Positions 35,452 to 44,969 of a DNA stretch of 64,000 nucleotides are shown here, one piece after another. The DNA lies in NCBI RefSeq assembly GCF_901875305.1, contig NZ_CABFLY010000006.1:1-64000 (forward strand). The letters are read 5' to 3'. A program made the translations under genes and the position numbers. Origin of the DNA: Rothia mucilaginosa. GTDB lineage: Bacteria; Actinomycetota; Actinomycetes; Actinomycetales; Micrococcaceae. A model generated the notes under the pieces. The model saw only the letters and a program-made list of their open reading frames with translations, was not told the origin of the DNA and did no database searches. Position 1 is the stretch's first letter, and every line of letters begins with the position of its first letter.

Positions 35452-37281
35452 GTGACTACCACCGATTATGCGCAGCTTCAGGCAGTGCGCGAACTCCTCA
35501 CTCGAATCCCCTTCTCACTGGATGTCGACCCCGAAGAAATCGGCCTTCACCAGGACGGGCACGGCAGCGCTCGCGAAGCCACATCCGCAGCGATAGAAAC
35601 CGCCTCCGCCCGGGCCTTTATCGCCTCTATGGCCCGGCAGCTTGACGACTACATCCTGCCCCGCAGCGCCAGCATGGACAGCCCGCTCACCATCGTGGTC
35701 GGCGGATCCACCGGCGCCGGCAAGTCCACCCTGGTCAACACACTGCTGGGTGAACCCCTCACCCAATCCGGCGCAATTCGACCCACCACCCGCCACCCCG
35801 TGCTGCTCTACCGCGCCGAAGACGAAGCCGCCCTAGCTCCCGACCGTTTTCTACCGACCCTGCCCCGCACCCGCGTGCAGAAGGGGGAGGGTCTACCCGG
35901 TGCCGACCCGCTAGTCCCGCAGGCCCTCGTCCCCGTGCCCACGGCGGCCCTGCCGCGCGGTATCGCGCTCATCGACGCACCCGATATCGACTCGGTCTCC
36001 AAAGAAAACCGCACCCTCGCCAAGGAACTGCTCTCCGCAGCCGATCTGTGGCTCTTTGTCACCACCGCCAACCGCTACGCCGACGCCGTGCCCTGGGAAC
36101 TGCTCCACGCGGCGGCCGCGCGCTCCATCACAATCGCCGTGGTGCTCAACCGCGTTCCCGAAGGGGACGAAGAAGCCATCGAGACCGACCTGCGCCGCAT
36201 GCTCCGCGAGGCCGGAATCGAGGCCGTACTGATTCACACCGTGACCGAACAGCCACGCGACGAGCGGGGGCTCATCAACCCCATCAGCCTGGCGCCGCTT
36301 ACCCTGTGGATTCGCGAGCTCGGAGCTGACGCACCCGCCCGCGCCGCCATCGCCCGCACGACGCTTGCCGGAACCGTCGAGACTCTCGCCCGAAACCTGC
36401 GCACCCTCGCCCTCGAGCAGGAGCGGCAGCAGGCCTCCCACCACGCCCTGACCCTGGTTGCCGCCGAAGAGTACGAAAAGGCTCTGACAAGCATTGATGC
36501 GGCGCTTTCGGATGGCTCACTGCTACGCGGCGAGGTGCTCTCACGCTGGCACGACTTCGTAGGCACCGGCGACTTCTTCCGCTCCCTCGACAACACCATC
36601 GGCCGCCTACGCGACCGCGTAGGATCAGCGTTGCGAGGCCAGCCCGCCGCCGCACAAAAGGTCGAGGACGCCCTCGAAACCGGCATCTACGCCGTGGCCA
36701 TGGACGCCGCCGCCCGCGCCTCCGAAGGCACCCGCGCTCGCTGGCGTGCAACCCGCGCCGGCCGCTCCCTGCTACAGCGTCTGGACGCGGCCCCTACCCC
36801 GACCGGTAGCGCCTCGCCCGCCGGTACCTCACCCGAGGAGGAGTTCTCGGCTGCCGTGGCCGCGGAAATCCGCCTCTGGCAGGCCTCAGTACTCGACATG
36901 ATTCGCGAGGAAGGCGCCGGCAAGCGCCAGCGCGCCCGATTCCTCTCGCTGAGCGTCAACGCCGTGGCCGTGCTCATGATGGTCGCCGCGTTCAGCCTCA
37001 CGGGAGGCCTCACCGGCGTGGAGGTCGGCATCGCCGGCGGTAGCGGCGTGGTCGGCGCCAAGCTCCTCGAATCCATCTTTGGCGAGGACGCCGTGCGCCG
37101 CATGGCCACCCGGGCCCGTACCGACCTGCTCGAACGCATGGGCTCCCTGCTCCGCGAACACGGGCGACCCTGCACCGAGGTGCTGGCAGAAACCGAACCC
37201 GAGGTACCCGCCGAAACGGTGTGGGATGCGGCCCGTAGCGTGCACTCGCTCGCCGAGGCTATGACCACCGAGAGTGCCTAA
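35452..37281 (+). CDS. dynamin-like GTPase, first of an adjacent pair
   Basis: 609 residues. G1/P-loop GGSTGAGKST (84-93), G2 threonines in RPTTRHP (110-116), G3 IDAPDIDS (174-181, Asp where most have DxPG) and a degenerate G4 VLNRVP (about 231-236, no NKxD). Long helical segments follow (about 300-490). Near residues 500-545 are hydrophobic stretches (VNAVAVLMMVAAFSLTGG, VGIAGGSGVVGAKLL), then a short amphipathic end. This layout fits bacterial dynamin-like proteins that bind and remodel membranes, which often come as pairs (for example DynA/DynB of Streptomyces, IniA/IniC of mycobacteria). Relationship to those is inferred. GTG start. Confidence 0.75.
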   Translation: MTTTDYAQLQAVRELLTRIPFSLDVDPEEIGLHQDGHGSAREATSAAIETASARAFIASMARQLDDYILPRSASMDSPLTIVVGGSTGAGKSTLVNTLLGEPLTQSGAIRPTTRHPVLLYRAEDEAALAPDRFLPTLPRTRVQKGEGLPGADPLVPQALVPVPTAALPRGIALIDAPDIDSVSKENRTLAKELLSAADLWLFVTTANRYADAVPWELLHAAAARSITIAVVLNRVPEGDEEAIETDLRRMLREAGIEAVLIHTVTEQPRDERGLINPISLAPLTLWIRELGADAPARAAIARTTLAGTVETLARNLRTLALEQERQQASHHALTLVAAEEYEKALTSIDAALSDGSLLRGEVLSRWHDFVGTGDFFRSLDNTIGRLRDRVGSALRGQPAAAQKVEDALETGIYAVAMDAAARASEGTRARWRATRAGRSLLQRLDAAPTPTGSASPAGTSPEEEFSAAVAAEIRLWQASVLDMIREEGAGKRQRARFLSLSVNAVAVLMMVAAFSLTGGLTGVEVGIAGGSGVVGAKLLESIFGEDAVRRMATRARTDLLERMGSLLREHGRPCTEVLAETEPEVPAETVWDAARSVHSLAEAMTTESA

Positions 37282-37357
37282 CCGCGGTAACCTCTTTCCG
37301 GTACCGGCACTATCGCCACCACCCCAGCACCCACCAGACCTTCCAGAAAGCCCACCC

Positions 37358-39268
37358 ATGACCACCCACAATCCCCGAGGCGACCGCCCGAACCCGCCGG
37401 CGGAACCCCAGGATCCCCGGACTCCCCAGGCTCCCCGGGCTGTCTCAACCTTCGCACGGGCCGTCGCGAGCCTCAACGACGCGCTGGACTACGGCCGCGA
37501 CCGCCTCCCCGAACCCGTGGTGCTCGAAGCCTCCGAGGCCCTCGAACGCCTGAGCCGCCGCCGCGAGCTCTCCACCGAGCACACCATCATCGGCTTCTTC
37601 GGTGCGACCGGCAGCGGCAAATCCACGCTCTTCAACGCCGTGGCTGGGTACCCCATCGCCCGCTCTGCGCCCACACGTCCCACGACCTCCGCGGTGCAGG
37701 CCGCAGTCTGGGGTGCCGAGGACAGCGACGAACTACTGGACTGGCTGGGCATCGAAAACCGCGTGTACCCCCAGAGCACGGAATTTATCCGGGACGTCGA
37801 GAGGCAGACGCCGAACGCTGCGAGCGCACAGTCCGCCCCCAACGCGGTGACCGAACCGGTCCCGGGCCTCTTTAACCGCATCCGACGCATGGTGGGCCGC
37901 GGCGAAACCCGCACCCGCACCGGCGGCCTGATTCTGCTGGATATGCCGGACTTCGACTCCGTCACCACCGCCAACCGCGAACTCGCCGCCCGCATGATGC
38001 GCTACGTGGACGTGCTCGTGTGGGTCGTAGACCCCCAAAAATACGCTGATGCGGTGATTCACAGCGAGTTCATGGTGCCGCTGGCCGCCTCCGGCGCGCA
38101 GACCCTCTGTGTGCTCAACCAGGCCGATAAGCTTGCGCCCTCCGAGGTGCCCGCCGTGCTGGCCTCCCTGACGCACCTGATGCAGGCCGAAGGCACCGAC
38201 CGTCACCTGCTGGCTCCGCCCCTGGCCCTCTCGGCTCGAACCGGTGAGGGAATGGATGCGCTCCGCGACCTGCTGGCCCAGGTGGCCGCCGCGAAGAGCG
38301 CCTCGCTGCAGAGCACGGACGCCCAACTGTACGCCATCGCCAGCGAATTGCGCGCCTATGCCGGGGGAGAGGGAACGACCCTGACCGGAGCTGACGCGCT
38401 GACCGCCGAGCGGGAGCTGACGCAGGCCTGCTACGACGCAAGCCCCGCCACCCAGGTTTTGGAGGCGGCAACCGAGTCGTACCGCCGCGCGGCCCGCACC
38501 CGCACCGGCTGGATTGCTACGCGCTGGATGGGACGCCTGAAGGCTGACCCGCTACGCCGCCTTCACCTTGGGACCGGTTCCGCGGGAAAGAACGACACAA
38601 AGAGCGAGGCGAAGAACGGGCGTAAGAAGGGGGCCGAGGCCTCGAACCCCGGGATGCTGGGCGAACCTGCCCAGGAATCCGCTCCCGAGCTCGTGGCCCC
38701 CTCACTGCCTCCGCTGAGCGCCGCGCAGAAGGCAAACATGGCTAACGCGGTGCGCCGCTACGGCTCACGCATGGGGCAGAACGTGGGCGAGCCCTGGAAG
38801 CGTTCCCTCAGTGAGGCGGCCCTCTCGCGGGAGTCCGAGCTGCCGACCCTGATTGAACGCGACATTGCGCGCATCGACTACACGCGCGGCCGCCAGCGTG
38901 CCCCGTGGACGGTCTTCAATGTGTTGCAGTGGCTGGCCCTGCTCAGTGCCCTGGCGGGCGTGGCCTGGCTGACCCTCATTGCGGGGCTGGGGTACCTGCA
39001 GATTCAGTTGCCGCCGCCTCCTGCTCCTGAGGGGTTCCCGGTGCCACTGCCGACCCTGCTCGTTATCTTGGGCGTGCTGTTGGGTATTGCCGCCGCCGGG
39101 CTGGGACGACTGCTGACGGCCTGGGGTGCCCGGCGCTACGCCCGCCGACTGCGTGTGCGCCTGAACGCGGGGGTTGAGGGGGCGGTCCGCTCCTGCGTTA
39201 TCGAACCGGTGCAGGCGGAGGCTCAGCGACTGCAGGCCTACCGTTCAGCGCTTCAGATTCGGCCCTAA
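37358..39268 (+). CDS. dynamin-like GTPase with C-terminal membrane hairpin, second of the pair
   Basis: 636 residues from the ATG at 37358 (weak AGAAAG upstream). An in-frame GTG at 37274 overlapping the previous gene is possible but lacks a ribosome site. P-loop GATGSGKST (82-90), G2 RPTTSAV, G3 LDMPDFDS (same DxPDxDS form as its neighbour), G4 LNQAD and G5-like LSARTG. A Lys-rich, poorly conserved stretch is at about 395-430. Two membrane helices at about 519-543 and 567-586 are joined by a Pro-rich loop, followed by a basic amphipathic tail. It probably anchors the pair to the membrane. Last gene before a strong terminator. Confidence 0.75.
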   Translation: MTTHNPRGDRPNPPAEPQDPRTPQAPRAVSTFARAVASLNDALDYGRDRLPEPVVLEASEALERLSRRRELSTEHTIIGFFGATGSGKSTLFNAVAGYPIARSAPTRPTTSAVQAAVWGAEDSDELLDWLGIENRVYPQSTEFIRDVERQTPNAASAQSAPNAVTEPVPGLFNRIRRMVGRGETRTRTGGLILLDMPDFDSVTTANRELAARMMRYVDVLVWVVDPQKYADAVIHSEFMVPLAASGAQTLCVLNQADKLAPSEVPAVLASLTHLMQAEGTDRHLLAPPLALSARTGEGMDALRDLLAQVAAAKSASLQSTDAQLYAIASELRAYAGGEGTTLTGADALTAERELTQACYDASPATQVLEAATESYRRAARTRTGWIATRWMGRLKADPLRRLHLGTGSAGKNDTKSEAKNGRKKGAEASNPGMLGEPAQESAPELVAPSLPPLSAAQKANMANAVRRYGSRMGQNVGEPWKRSLSEAALSRESELPTLIERDIARIDYTRGRQRAPWTVFNVLQWLALLSALAGVAWLTLIAGLGYLQIQLPPPPAPEGFPVPLPTLLVILGVLLGIAAAGLGRLLTAWGARRYARRLRVRLNAGVEGAVRSCVIEPVQAEAQRLQAYRSALQIRP

Positions 39269-39320
39269 CGGAATCTTCGGGCGCGGATAGCTTGGCCCGG
39301 CGCACACCTGCCCGGACGCA

Positions 39321-39359
39321 AATAGTCCCTCCCCACCGAAATGGTGGGGAGGGACTATT
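39321..39359. terminator. bidirectional terminator between GTPase pair and ndgR
   Basis: A perfect 17-base stem (AATAGTCCCTCCCCACC and its complement) with a 5-base loop. The two genes converge on it. Confidence 0.8.
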
Positions 39360-39397
39360 AGTTAGTCTGCGTGGTGCTGTTTGAGGCGCCGCTAAAA

Positions 39398-40312
39398 CTA
39401 GCCGATCTCGGGGGTCTCTGCGTGGTTTTCCGCCTCGATATCAACGTGTTCGTGCGAGGCCGAAAGCTCGCGCAGGCCCTCGGTGATGGCGTGCGCGGCC
39501 TTGAAGACCAGCTCGGGGTAATTGCGGTTGGTCTGACGGGTCATGCGGTCAATCGGGCCCGAAATGGAGACGGCCGCAATCACCTTGCCGCCGGGCGCGC
39601 GCACGGGGGCCGAAACCGAGGCGGTGCCGCGTTCGCGCTCGCCCACGGACTGTGCCCAGCCGATGCGGCGAACGGCCGCGAGCATGGCGGCGCTGAAGTG
39701 GGCGTCGCGCAGGCCCTCAACGATGCGGTTCTGGTCCTCCCACGCCAGCAGCACCTGCGCGGCGGAGCCGGCCTGCATGGACAGCTGGGTGCCCAGGGGG
39801 ATGGATTCGTGCATGCCGGAGGGGCGGGGGGAGGTCGCGACGCATACGCGCCAGTCGCCCTGGCGGCGGTACAGCTGGGTGGATTCGTCGGCGTCGAGGC
39901 TGAGCTGTTGCAGAATCGGGTTGGCCACGGTGGTGAGCTCGTCAGAGATCGTGGCGGAGGCCAGCTCGGTCAGGCGCGGGCCGAGCATGAAGCGGCCCTG
40001 CACGTCGCGTGCCACAAGGCGGTGGTGAGCCAAAGCTACGGCGAGGCGGTGTGCGGTGGGGCGGGCCAGGCCGGTGGCCTTGACGAGGTCGCCCAGGGAG
40101 ACGGGGCCGGCCTCGAGGCAGTCGAGGATGAGCGTGGCCTTGTCGAGTACACCCACGCCGGAGGAACCGTGGGAGTGTACCTCTACCACTTGCTCATCGG
40201 CGTTCATGTGCTCGGGGGGCTTGACGGGGTCGATGATCGGTGCGTTGTGTTGTGTGGATGCGTTGACGTGACGCATTCCGTGTGCGCTGAAACGTGATGC
40301 GGAAGGAGTCAT
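39398..40312 (-). CDS. ndgR: IclR-family transcriptional regulator NdgR/LtbR
   Basis: Regulator of leucine/branched-chain amino acid genes, encoded divergently from leuCD as in Streptomyces and Corynebacterium. 304 residues: a non-conserved N-terminal arm of about 48, then SSGVGVLDKA, the winged helix-turn-helix (SLGDLVKATGLARPTAHRLAVAL) and the IclR effector domain (WRVCVATSPRPSGMHESIPLG, AAVSISGPIDRM). The first ATG sits seven bases after a -10-like TAGAAT with no separate ribosome site, so a leaderless start is likely. If translation instead begins at an internal ATG (40207 or 40276), the arm would be shorter. Confidence 0.88.
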   Translation of the reverse strand: MTPSASRFSAHGMRHVNASTQHNAPIIDPVKPPEHMNADEQVVEVHSHGSSGVGVLDKATLILDCLEAGPVSLGDLVKATGLARPTAHRLAVALAHHRLVARDVQGRFMLGPRLTELASATISDELTTVANPILQQLSLDADESTQLYRRQGDWRVCVATSPRPSGMHESIPLGTQLSMQAGSAAQVLLAWEDQNRIVEGLRDAHFSAAMLAAVRRIGWAQSVGERERGTASVSAPVRAPGGKVIAAVSISGPIDRMTRQTNRNYPELVFKAAHAITEGLRELSASHEHVDIEAENHAETPEIG

Positions 40313-40730
40313 TCCTTTATTCTATCTCAGAATATGAAAGATAACCCGGACTTTGTGGACTCATAGGTGTGCAGAGTCGAAGATTGAAGGACCGCCTTCG
40401 GTGTAAATTATGAGTGTTTCACAATAAGTGTTTATGTGGGTTTCTTGTCGATAATATGCGAAAATCCCCGCTCGTTACCGGGAAAACCGTGAATTTTTGA
40501 GAGATTCACGAGTGAAACCCACACAAAAATACGGGGTACTCAGGGTGAGCTTCAGTCCGTCTCACGGGCTAAGAACTCATGAAAATTTATGCGACACGCC
40601 GCAGGAAAATACTGGATTGACGGTAGTTGCGGGTACATAATCCGCTCCCTACCTTCCGTTTCAAGAATCCGAAACCACCCCGCGACCATCGCGCCCCACA
40701 CCGTAGCAACGCATCACAGCAGGAGAAACT
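40313..40730. other. ndgR-leuC divergent regulatory region
   Basis: Contains TAGAAT at 40319-40324 (reverse strand, ndgR -10). It also has a 10-base inverted pair TGTGGGTTTC / GAAACCCACA (40435-40444, 40514-40523) and an inner CGTGAAT-N9-ATTCACG hairpin (40488-40510). A TTGACG/TACATAAT-type promoter region for leuC lies near 40616-40640. The inverted repeats are candidate operators for NdgR or its partners. No leucine-rich leader peptide was found. Confidence 0.5.
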
Positions 40731-42173
40731 ATGACTAGCGAACAGAACGCACACCCCGCGGACGCTCGTCCGCGCACCCTCGCCGAAAAGGTCTGGGACG
40801 CCCACGTCGTCGTCCCCGGCGAAAACGGCAAGCCCGACCTGCTCTACATTGACCTGCAGCTTCTGCACGAGGTGACCTCACCCCAGGCCTTCGAGGGCCT
40901 GCGCATCGAGCACCGACCTCTGCGCCGCCTCGACCTGACCATCGCCACCGAGGACCACAACACCCCCACCGACAACATCTTCGGCACCATCGCCGACCTG
41001 ACCAGCCGCACCCAGATTGAGACCCTGCGCCGCAACGCCAAAGAATTTGGCGTGCGCATCCACTCTCTGGGCGATAAGGAACAGGGTATTGTGCACGTGG
41101 TCGGCCCGCAGCTCGGCCTGACCATGCCCGGCATGACCATCGTCTGCGGTGACTCCCACACCTCCACCCACGGCGCGTTCGGCGCGCTGGCCTTCGGCAT
41201 CGGCACCTCCGAGGTGGAGCACGTCATGGCCACCCAGACCCTGCCCCTGGCACGCTTCAAGACCATGGCCATCAACGTTGAGGGCACCCTCAAGCCCGGC
41301 GTGACCGCTAAGGACATCATCCTCGCCGTCATCGCGCAGATTGGCACCGGCGGCGGCCAGGGCTACGTGCTCGAGTACCGCGGTTCCGCAATCCGCGCCC
41401 TCTCCATGGAGGGCCGCATGACCATGTGCAACATGTCCATTGAGGCGGGTGCGCGCGCCGGCATGGTCGCCCCCGACGAGACCACCTTCGAGTACATCAA
41501 GGGCCGCCCGCACGCCCCCAAGGGTGAAGAGTGGGACAAGGCCGTGGAGTACTGGAAGACCCTGCCCACCGACGAAGGTGCCGTCTTCGACAAGGAAATC
41601 TTCATCAATGCCGACGAGCTCGAGCCCTTCGTCACCTGGGGTACCAACCCCGGCCAGGGCGTGCCGCTGAGCCAGTCTGTGCCGTTCCCCGACGACTTCG
41701 AGGACGAGAACGACAAGGTCGCTGCAACCCGCGCCCTCGAGTACATGGGCCTGGAGGCGGGTACCCCCATGAAGGAAATCCCCGTGGACGTCGTCTTCCT
41801 GGGTTCCTGCACCAACTCCCGCATCGAGGACCTGCGTGCCGCCGCCGATATCGTGCGCGGCCGCACCATCGCTGAGAACGTGCGCATGATGGTCGTGCCC
41901 GGCTCCCAGAAGGTGCGCGCACAAGCTGAAGAAGAGGGTCTGGACAAAATCTTCAAGGACTTCGGTGCCGATTGGCGATTTGCCGGATGCTCCATGTGCC
42001 TGGGTATGAACCCCGATCAGCTGGCACCGGGGGAGCGTTGCGCCTCCACCTCGAACCGTAACTTTGAGGGCCGCCAGGGTAAGGGCGGCCGCACCCACCT
42101 GGTCTCCCCGGTGGTCGCCGCCGCAACCGCCGTGCGCGGTACCCTGTCCGCACCGTCCGACGTTCTGGCGTAA
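40731..42173 (+). CDS. leuC: 3-isopropylmalate dehydratase large subunit
   Basis: Aconitase-family iron-sulfur subunit that isomerises 2- to 3-isopropylmalate in leucine synthesis. 480 residues with the cluster ligands in FLGSCTNSR and [10 protein letters not shown] and the conserved [22 protein letters not shown] behind AGGAG. leuD follows 31 bases later with its own GGAGAG site, and the two form the functional heterodimer. Confidence 0.97.
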   Translation: MTSEQNAHPADARPRTLAEKVWDAHVVVPGENGKPDLLYIDLQLLHEVTSPQAFEGLRIEHRPLRRLDLTIATEDHNTPTDNIFGTIADLTSRTQIETLRRNAKEFGVRIHSLGDKEQGIVHVVGPQLGLTMPGMTIVCGDSHTSTHGAFGALAFGIGTSEVEHVMATQTLPLARFKTMAINVEGTLKPGVTAKDIILAVIAQIGTGGGQGYVLEYRGSAIRALSMEGRMTMCNMSIEAGARAGMVAPDETTFEYIKGRPHAPKGEEWDKAVEYWKTLPTDEGAVFDKEIFINADELEPFVTWGTNPGQGVPLSQSVPFPDDFEDENDKVAATRALEYMGLEAGTPMKEIPVDVVFLGSCTNSRIEDLRAAADIVRGRTIAENVRMMVVPGSQKVRAQAEEEGLDKIFKDFGADWRFAGCSMCLGMNPDQLAPGERCASTSNRNFEGRQGKGGRTHLVSPVVAAATAVRGTLSAPSDVLA

Positions 42174-42204
42174 TACGCCACCGACGCTATAAAGGAGAGC
42201 CATT

Positions 42205-42798
42205 ATGGAACCCATTATTAAGCACACCGGTATCGGCGTACCGCTGCGTTCTTCGAATGTTGATACTGACCAGATTATCCCCGCGGTCTACCTCAAGCGA
42301 GTGACCAAGACCGGCTTCGACGACGCGCTCTTCGCCAACTGGCGTAAGGACCCCGAGTTCATTCTGAATCAGGAGCCCTATAAGCACGGTAGCGTTCTGG
42401 TGGCCGGCCCGGACTTTGGTACCGGTTCCTCGCGTGAGCACGCCGTGTGGGCGTTGCGCGACTACGGCTTCAAGGTCGTTATCTCGGCCCGTTTTGCGGA
42501 TATTTTCCGTGGCAACTCGGGTAAGCAGGGCCTGGTGACCGCGCAGGTCGCCCAGGACGACATCGAGCTGATCTGGAAGGCTCTGGAGCACGAGCCCGGC
42601 ACCGAAATCACGGTTGACCTGGAGTCGAAGACCGTGACCGTGGGCGCGCTGGTCGTTCCCTTCGAGATTGACGACTACGTGCGCTGGCGCCTCATGGAGG
42701 GCCTGGACGACATCGGCCTGACCCTGCAGAACCTCGACGCCATTGAGGCGTACGAGGCGAAGCGCCCCTCCTGGATGCCGCGCACCCAGGAGCTCTAA
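42205..42798 (+). CDS. leuD: 3-isopropylmalate dehydratase small subunit
   Basis: The swivel-domain partner of LeuC, 197 residues. Conserved segments are [33 protein letters not shown] and [18 protein letters not shown]. Second gene of the leuCD operon, which ends in a long hairpin terminator. Confidence 0.97.
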   Translation: MEPIIKHTGIGVPLRSSNVDTDQIIPAVYLKRVTKTGFDDALFANWRKDPEFILNQEPYKHGSVLVAGPDFGTGSSREHAVWALRDYGFKVVISARFADIFRGNSGKQGLVTAQVAQDDIELIWKALEHEPGTEITVDLESKTVTVGALVVPFEIDDYVRWRLMEGLDDIGLTLQNLDAIEAYEAKRPSWMPRTQEL

Positions 42799-42836
42799 AC
42801 GCCACTACTTCGCTACCGCGAGAGCGTCGGTAGCTC

Positions 42837-42880
42837 AAAGCTCGGGGCGGTCACCGTCATGGTGACCGCCCCGAGCTTTT
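42837..42880. terminator. bidirectional terminator after leuD
   Basis: A 19-base near-perfect stem (AAAGCTCGGGGCGGTCACC and complement) around GTCAT, with TTTT on the forward side and AAAG-derived T residues on the reverse. Confidence 0.85.
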
Positions 42881-42910
42881 GTGATGTGTGTGGAATACCG
42901 CTGAATAACG

Positions 42911-44416
42911 CTAGGCGGCCTCTCCCGTGATGGGGGAGGCGAGGGATGCGTTCTCCGAGCAGGTGTACAGCTGCACCGAGCCGGGGGAGCGCACGCCTAC
43001 CTGCGAGTTGGCGTTCTTCGCGGTGGACAGGCTGAAGTCGCTCACCAGCTCGTGGTTGATGTAGCTGCCGCCAGCGCCGCCTCCGCCGCTTATTGCGGTG
43101 ATGGAGGTGATGTTCTCTCCCTCGCTGAATTGCACCTGACGGCCGAAGATGTCTTCAAAGTAGCTGGCGGTCGTCCAGAGGTTCAGGGCTGCGCCGCCTC
43201 CGCCGTATCCGGCGCCACCACCTGAGGCGATGCTGGTTAGGGTGTACTTGTCCTGTTCGTGGGTGATGAGGGCGCCCGAACCGCCTCGTCCCTTGTAGCC
43301 GGAGGTTGCGTCGGAGCCTCCGGTGCCTTTGAGGCCGGTGATGATGGAGTCGCCATCGTAGCTGTAGTAGGGCGGGAACTCAATGTTCTCGAACCACGGG
43401 GTCGTCATGTCCTTGAAGGTGAGCTGTCGGTCGGCACCGAGTACACCGAGGAGGGCTTCTCCGGTCGTGCCGGGTACGCCCGCGCGGCCCTGGGTGCCTC
43501 CGGTGACGCTGATGCGCAGGTCTATGTCTTGATCCCCGATGGTGATGGGGTGGATGGCCTGGTAGGGGCGCGCCATGAGCATGCCGCCCTGGCCGTCGTT
43601 GTCTTGACTTGCGTCGGCCCCGGCGTTGCCGCCGCCAATGGCAGTGCCGGCGCCGTCTGCGGCGATACGCATGGCCGGGTTGAGCTGATCGTTGGGGGCT
43701 TTCTCAAAAACCGTGGTGTAGCTTGCGAGGGTTGCGAACTGTGCGCCTCCTCCGCCGGCGCCGGCTACGGCTACTACGGTGACGGTGCCGTTGTGGACCA
43801 ATTCGATGGCGGAGGAGCCGCCGCCGGAGGCGCCGTAGACGATGCCGGAGGTGCTTTTGGGGGTCTGGGCTTCGCCGACCTGTGTGCTGGAGCCGGTGGA
43901 GTCGCCGCCCGCCGCGTAGCCGCCGCCTCCGAGTGCCGGGTGGGTTCCGGAGGGGGCACCGACGCCGCCGTTGCCGGCCCAGACGCGCAGAATATCGCCC
44001 TCCGAGACCTTCAGGATGCCGCTGAGCTGGGCGCCCGCGCCGCCGCCGATGAGGTAGGAGTCTGTCTCCCGGGCGAGGTATGCGGGGGTGAAGGAGGAGG
44101 TGGCTCCGCCAGCGCCGCCGGTCAGGTCGAAACGTACGCGGCCGGTGCCCTGCGGAACGATCCATTCGCTGTAGGCGCCCTTGGCGTCGTCGTAGCCGGT
44201 GGCTACGGGTTTGAGGGAGAATGCGGGGGAGCAGTGGGGCTCGGGGCTGGCTGCCCATGCCGGAACGGTGGAGCTGGCGAGGATGGCCGGGGTGCTCCAG
44301 GCGGCTCCTCGGACGAGGTTGCGGCGCGACATCTTCGGCGATGCGGCGGGTCGAGTTCCGGTGGTTCGGGAATCGGTGTGATGTGCGGTGTTTTGTGATG
44401 TGTGATTGTATTTCAT
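42911..44416 (-). CDS. Tat-exported glycine-rich protein
   Basis: 501 residues. A long Tat signal (MSRRNLVRGAAW at 29-40, hydrophobic stretch, cleavage near AWA|AS at 56) is followed by a globular start (CSPAFSLKPVATGYDD) and then glycine-rich repeats. They alternate GGAGG/GGGAG loops with short beta units such as LKVSEGDILRVWAGNGG and GGGGYAAGG. The pattern resembles the glycine-rich (PF12810-like) domain seen in some receptors and secreted bacterial proteins; that assignment is by eye. Two late cysteines (CSENAS and an early CSPAF) could form a disulphide. There is no membrane anchor or LPxTG, so it is probably released or wall-associated. It interrupts the usual leuD-murA order. Confidence 0.72.
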   Translation of the reverse strand: MKYNHTSQNTAHHTDSRTTGTRPAASPKMSRRNLVRGAAWSTPAILASSTVPAWAASPEPHCSPAFSLKPVATGYDDAKGAYSEWIVPQGTGRVRFDLTGGAGGATSSFTPAYLARETDSYLIGGGAGAQLSGILKVSEGDILRVWAGNGGVGAPSGTHPALGGGGYAAGGDSTGSSTQVGEAQTPKSTSGIVYGASGGGSSAIELVHNGTVTVVAVAGAGGGGAQFATLASYTTVFEKAPNDQLNPAMRIAADGAGTAIGGGNAGADASQDNDGQGGMLMARPYQAIHPITIGDQDIDLRISVTGGTQGRAGVPGTTGEALLGVLGADRQLTFKDMTTPWFENIEFPPYYSYDGDSIITGLKGTGGSDATSGYKGRGGSGALITHEQDKYTLTSIASGGGAGYGGGGAALNLWTTASYFEDIFGRQVQFSEGENITSITAISGGGGAGGSYINHELVSDFSLSTAKNANSQVGVRSPGSVQLYTCSENASLASPITGEAA

Positions 44417-44816
44417 GGGGTTCTTTCGGTGTGGAACACGCTGGTGCGGTTGCGCACGTTATTGTAGGGCTTAAATGTGCGTGAGGTTCAAGTTCTGGGT
44501 GATACTTAGGGTTTTCGACGATATATTTAGCTCAAATCCCCTGTGTATTTGCAGTGCAGTGAATTTTTGGGTATGTTAATTTATTTTTTCCTGTGTTTTT
44601 CGCGGGCGTTTTTGAGTAAGGTGCCGCCACTTCGGATATTCGCTATGCGTCGAGCACCCTACCATCTGCTCTGGCGTCTCTGCTCTGACACTCGCGTGAT
44701 AGGCCATTTTGGGCATCCTAGTGGGCGGGGGACGAAGCAGACGTAGCCGCCGTATCTTCGTGATGTCTGCGCCGCATGGTGAGTAGTATGCTACGGCTGA
44801 ACGCCCTTCCCTTGTT
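44417..44816. other. AT-rich intergenic region left of murA
   Basis: Holds the divergent promoter for the glycine-rich protein and no convincing gene. A 67-codon frame at 44543-44746 has no ribosome site, and its codon use is unlike the neighbours. Confidence 0.45.
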
Positions 44817-44845
44817 TTGAGCACCTTTACCCGGGGGCTTAGAAT
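44817..44845 (+). promoter_or_regulatory. promoter of the murA operon
   Basis: TTGAGC (44817-44822), a 17-base spacer and TAGAAT (44840-44845). Transcription would start near 44852, leaving a leader of about 118 bases before murA. Confidence 0.6.
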
Positions 44846-44969
44846 AATGATGAATATATGCGCCCGTTTTGACTTCGTTTTTGAAGGCACGGCACGTACA
44901 TAACGACGGCGCAGTTACACATGGTTTTCCGGTTCGGGTCGCACCGACCGACGCTCCAAAGGATTTTTA

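Noticed and set aside
44543..44746. Small 67-codon gene before murA
   Set aside because: No ribosome site, codon use unlike the genome, and it overlaps the likely promoter region.
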